Below are positions 4,623 to 6,918 of a stretch of DNA of 6,918 nucleotides, piece by piece; the stretch's first letter is position 1; every line of letters begins with the position of its first letter. The DNA comes from an uncultured Faecalibacterium sp. (lineage in GTDB: Bacteria > Bacillota > Clostridia > Oscillospirales > Ruminococcaceae). The stretch is from the NCBI GenBank assembly GCA_945982465.1, contig CAMFSB010000086.1, positions 1 through 6,918 of the forward strand, read 5' to 3'. The notes below the pieces were generated by a model, which saw only the letters and a program-made list of their open reading frames with translations, ran no database searches and was not told the DNA's origin. The translations under genes were made by a program, and so were the position numbers.

Positions 4623-5852
4623 ATGCGCCTGCTTTCACTGACGGTCGAAAATTACCGCAACATCCCCTTTGCCCGGCTGGAGCCAGGCCGCGAGCTGACC
4701 GTCATCTGCGGCGACAACGGCCAGGGCAAGACCAACCTGCTGGAAGCGGTGTGGCTGCTTACCGGCGGCAAAAGCTTCCGCGGCGGCAAGGACGCGGAGC
4801 TGGTGCGCCGCGGCCAGCCGTTTGCTATTCTGGAACGCTGCATCGAAGCCGCCGACGGCCGGCGCGATATGCTGCGCATCGCCGTGGGCACACCCGAAAG
4901 CGAGCGCCCCGGCCGCACCGCAAAGCTGAACGGGGCCGACCGGGGCCGCGCCGCCAACCTGGCAGGCCGGTTCACCGCCGTGGTGTTTGACCCCGGCCAT
5001 TTAAGCCTTGTCAAGGGCGCGCCGGAGGGCCGGCGCAAATTCCTCGACGCGGCGCTGTGCCAGCTGTACCCCGGGTATCTGGCCGTATACCGGCGGTATG
5101 TGCGCACGCTGGCGCAGAAAAACGCGCTGCTGCGCAAATATGAGTATTCCGGCCGGGGCGCGGCCGATATCCTGGACGCGCTGAACGCCGAGCTTGCCAA
5201 ACCCGGCGAGGAGATCCAGGCCCGCCGCCGCGCGTATCTGGCGCTGCTGGCGCCGCTGGCCGAGGCCAATTACGCCGAGCTTTCCGGCGGGGCCGAAACG
5301 CTGCGCGTGGCCTATGCCCCCCAATTTGAGCCGGCGGGCCTGGCGGCCGCTTTGCAGGCCCGCCGCGCCGAAGAACTGCGCGCCGGCTGCGCGCTCATCG
5401 GCCCCCACCGGGAGGATGTGAGCCTGCTTTTGGACGGCGAACCCGCCAAGGTGTTCGCCAGTCAGGGCCAGCAGCGCAGCGCGGTGCTGAGCCTGAAGCT
5501 GGCCGAAGCCGCCGCCGCCGCCCAGATCACCGGCGAGCACCCGGTAATGCTGCTGGATGACGTGCTCAGCGAGCTGGACGAAGGCCGCCGCCGGTATCTG
5601 TTGACCCGCATGAAGGAAAAACAGACCTTTGTCACCAGTTGTGACGATACCGCTTTTTTAAAAACCGACGGCACGGTGTACACCATGGCCGCCGGCGTGC
5701 TGGGCTGTCCGCGCCCGGCCGCGCCGCTCTCCTGCCCCGCGCAGGAGCCGCAGGATGTTCCGCCTGAAGCGTCTGCCCCAGTCGCTTCGCCCCAGCCCGC
5801 CGCAAAGTGCCCCGCGGGCCAGACCCAGCCGGCTGCCCCGGCAGGAGGGTAA
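4623..5852 (+). CDS. recF: DNA replication and repair protein RecF, with C-terminal tail
   Basis: A 409-residue SMC/ABC-type ATPase that acts with RecO and RecR to load RecA on gapped single-stranded DNA and help restart stalled forks. Visible motifs are an N-terminal LTVENYRNI strand (6-14), Walker A GDNGQGKT (30-37), the ABC signature region SQGQQRS (280-286) and Walker B VMLLDD (308-313) followed by the D-loop LSELDE (315-320). The conserved core ends near residue 360, the usual RecF length. The remaining 49 residues are rich in Pro, Ala and Gln, look disordered and have no recognisable fold. The start ATG is 4 nt after the yaaA stop without a clear ribosome site, so translation is probably coupled. 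The tail's coding DNA contains the remB ribosome site. Confidence 0.97.
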   Translation: MRLLSLTVENYRNIPFARLEPGRELTVICGDNGQGKTNLLEAVWLLTGGKSFRGGKDAELVRRGQPFAILERCIEAADGRRDMLRIAVGTPESERPGRTAKLNGADRGRAANLAGRFTAVVFDPGHLSLVKGAPEGRRKFLDAALCQLYPGYLAVYRRYVRTLAQKNALLRKYEYSGRGAADILDALNAELAKPGEEIQARRRAYLALLAPLAEANYAELSGGAETLRVAYAPQFEPAGLAAALQARRAEELRAGCALIGPHREDVSLLLDGEPAKVFASQGQQRSAVLSLKLAEAAAAAQITGEHPVMLLDDVLSELDEGRRRYLLTRMKEKQTFVTSCDDTAFLKTDGTVYTMAAGVLGCPRPAAPLSCPAQEPQDVPPEASAPVASPQPAAKCPAGQTQPAAPAGG

Positions 5853-5856
5853 CGCC

Positions 5857-6141
5857 ATGTATTTGCAGCTTGGCCGCGATTATGTTGTGAATACCCGCGA
5901 TATCGTGGGCATTTTTGACCTGGAAAACACATCCACCTCCCGCCGCACCCGGGATTTTCTGGCCTATGCCCAGAAGAACGGGGCTGTGGTCAGCCTGTCG
6001 GAGGAGCTGCCCAAAAGCTTCATCCTTACCGACAGCCCTGTGGAGCCCGTGTACCTGTCGCCGCTGTCGCCAGCGTCGCTCAAGCGCCGGGCCGAAAACG
6101 TCCCCGGCGAGCCGCAGCTGCGGCCGGACAGCGGAAGGTAA
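5857..6141 (+). CDS. remB: RemB/YaaB-type regulator (DUF370)
   Basis: A 94-residue member of the DUF370 family, which includes RemA and RemB (YaaB), small DNA-binding proteins that promote extracellular-matrix genes in Bacillus subtilis. The N-terminus MYLQLGRDYVVNTRDIVGIF (1-20) is strongly RemB-like, as is the later LSPLSPASLKRRAE segment (66-79). Position between recF and gyrB is the conserved remB location. The ATG at 5857 has a perfect AGGAGG (5843-5848) at 8-nt spacing and lies 4 nt after the recF stop. The C-terminal about 14 residues extend past the usual end of the family. What it regulates in this organism cannot be read from the window; matrix control is only known from Bacillus. 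Confidence 0.9.
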   Translation: MYLQLGRDYVVNTRDIVGIFDLENTSTSRRTRDFLAYAQKNGAVVSLSEELPKSFILTDSPVEPVYLSPLSPASLKRRAENVPGEPQLRPDSGR

Positions 6142-6147
6142 GTGTGT

Positions 6148-6159
6148 TTTCCCGGGAAA
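6148..6159. repeat. 12-bp perfect palindrome after remB
   Basis: TTTCCCGGGAAA is a perfect 12-bp palindrome 7 nt downstream of the remB stop codon and about 95 nt before gyrB. It could be a dimer-binding operator for a gyrB regulator or simply chance; there is no second copy nearby. Confidence 0.3.
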
Positions 6160-6180
6160 TAACCGCTTTTTCCGCCCGAT

Positions 6181-6203
6181 GCCCGCGCTGTGCGGGCGCT
6201 TTT
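6181..6203 (+). terminator. Weak intrinsic terminator after remB
   Basis: GCCCGC (6181-6186) and GCGGGC (6192-6197) form a perfect 6-bp GC stem with a 5-nt loop, followed by GC and four Ts (6200-6203). It would end or attenuate the yaaA-recF-remB message before gyrB. The T-run is short, so read-through is likely. Confidence 0.5.
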
Positions 6204-6218
6204 GTGTGGGCGTTCTTT

Positions 6219-6224
6219 TACAAT
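6219..6224 (+). promoter_or_regulatory. Possible -10 box of a gyrB promoter
   Basis: TACAAT (5 of 6 to TATAAT) lies just after the putative terminator and 28 nt before the gyrB ATG. No good -35 box is found at 16-18 nt upstream (the sequence there is GC-rich stem), so this is a weak candidate. Confidence 0.25.
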
Positions 6225-6252
6225 ACTTCTGAAAACGGAGGAACAACATTCA

Positions 6253-6918
6253 ATGGCAGAAGAAATCATCACCAGCACCAACGTCGACACCGCCACCGAC
6301 CACGAGTACAACGGCAGCGAGATCCAGGTGCTGAAAGGCCTGGAAGCCGTGCGCAAGCGCCCCGGCATGTATATCGGCTCCACAGGCGAGCGGGGGCTGC
6401 ACCATCTGGTGTACGAGATCGTGGATAACGCCATCGACGAAGCGCTGGCCGGCTACTGCGACCACATCGAGGTCACCATCAAAGAGGGCGACATCATCCA
6501 GGTCACCGACAACGGCCGCGGCATTCCCGTGGACACCCAGCCCGACACCGGCCTGCCCGCCGTTACGGTGGTGTACACGGTGCTGCACGCGGGCGGCAAG
6601 TTCGGCGGCGAAAACTCCGGCTACAAGGTGGCCGGCGGCCTGCACGGCGTGGGCGCGTCGGTGGTCAACGCCTGCTCGGAGTGGTTGCGCGTCAACGTGC
6701 GGCGCGACGGCTTTGAATACCAGCAGAGCTTCCGCCGCGGCGACCCGGACGGCGAACTGAAAAAGCTGGGCCCGGTGCCCGCCGGCGTCACCGGCACCAC
6801 GGTCACCTTCAAGCCCGACCCGGAGATGTTCCGCGAGACCACCGTGTATAACTTTGAAACGCGGGAAAAGCGCCTGCGCGAAGAACGCGGCCTCAACGCC
6901 GGCGGCAAGCTGCCCCGG
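6253..6918 (+). CDS. gyrB: DNA gyrase subunit B, N-terminal part (cut by window edge)
   Basis: The first 222 residues of GyrB, the ATPase subunit of gyrase, which introduces negative supercoils with GyrA; the family is about 640 residues. GHKL ATPase motifs are present: KRPGMYIGS (36-44), the N-box [11 protein letters not shown] (54-64; catalytic Glu E55), the G1 box DNGRGIPV (86-93), the lid region ending in [14 protein letters not shown] (127-140) and GTTVTF near residue 180. The ATG at 6253 has a GGAGG site (6237-6241) 11 nt upstream. The frame is open to position 6918. The last about 15 visible residues ([12 protein letters not shown]) depart from the conserved REL(A/S)FLN(K/S)G pattern; this may be divergence or base errors near the end. 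gyrA would be expected beyond the window. Confidence 0.97.
   Translation, partial: MAEEIITSTNVDTATDHEYNGSEIQVLKGLEAVRKRPGMYIGSTGERGLHHLVYEIVDNAIDEALAGYCDHIEVTIKEGDIIQVTDNGRGIPVDTQPDTGLPAVTVVYTVLHAGGKFGGENSGYKVAGGLHGVGASVVNACSEWLRVNVRRDGFEYQQSFRRGDPDGELKKLGPVPAGVTGTTVTFKPDPEMFRETTVYNFETREKRLREERGLNAGGKLPR

Noticed and set aside
5755..5856. N-terminal extension of RemB from 5755
   Set aside because: RemB proteins begin MYxxLG; AGGAGG sits just before the ATG at 5857.

Overview
This window is the chromosomal replication-origin locus (oriC-dnaA region) of a GC-rich, low-level-divergent member of the Bacillota. The order yidD-rnpA-rpmH on the minus strand, then dnaA-dnaN-yaaA-recF-remB-gyrB on the plus strand, is the Bacillus/Clostridia arrangement. 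RemB (DUF370) and the small S4 protein YaaA between dnaN and gyrB are typical Firmicutes signatures. The strongly GC-rich codon use (third positions mostly G/C) suggests an Oscillospiraceae/Ruminococcaceae-type gut clostridium (Faecalibacterium, Gemmiger or Subdoligranulum-like). That assignment is inference from gene order and composition, not from a search.

Layout. Positions 1-126 are non-coding and hold two copies of a 34-nt direct repeat, offset by 83 nt, with GC-rich hairpins. Positions 127-1123 carry yidD, rnpA and rpmH, all transcribed leftward from a near-consensus promoter at 1213-1242. A probable attenuator lies between rpmH and rnpA. Positions 1124-1491 are the divergent rpmH/dnaA intergenic region, with two outward promoters, a cluster of DnaA-box-like 9-mers and an AT-rich island. 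dnaA (1492-2814) is followed by a second box cluster (2869-3035), then a GC-rich spacer, a DnaA-trio-like run and AT-rich DNA leading to dnaN (3127-4233, TTG start). The origin therefore looks bipartite, as in Bacillus subtilis. After dnaN there is a large palindromic, MITE-like intergenic element (4239-4346). Then come yaaA (4403), recF (4623) and remB (5857), which are separated by 4 nt each and probably translationally coupled. A weak terminator and a possible promoter precede gyrB (6253), which runs off the right edge.

How the genes work together. DnaA binds the boxes on both sides of its own gene and melts the origin. DnaN is the sliding clamp for the new forks. RecF helps load RecA at gaps. 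GyrB is the ATPase subunit of gyrase, which removes positive supercoils. RemB is a DNA-binding regulator family. The leftward genes make ribosomal protein L34, the RNase P protein and a membrane-insertion helper.

I see no novel defence, mobile or biosynthetic system. The points worth a second look are in the non-coding DNA (origin architecture, palindromic element, left-edge repeats, attenuators) and in protein tails (RnpA, RecF, the last visible part of GyrB).
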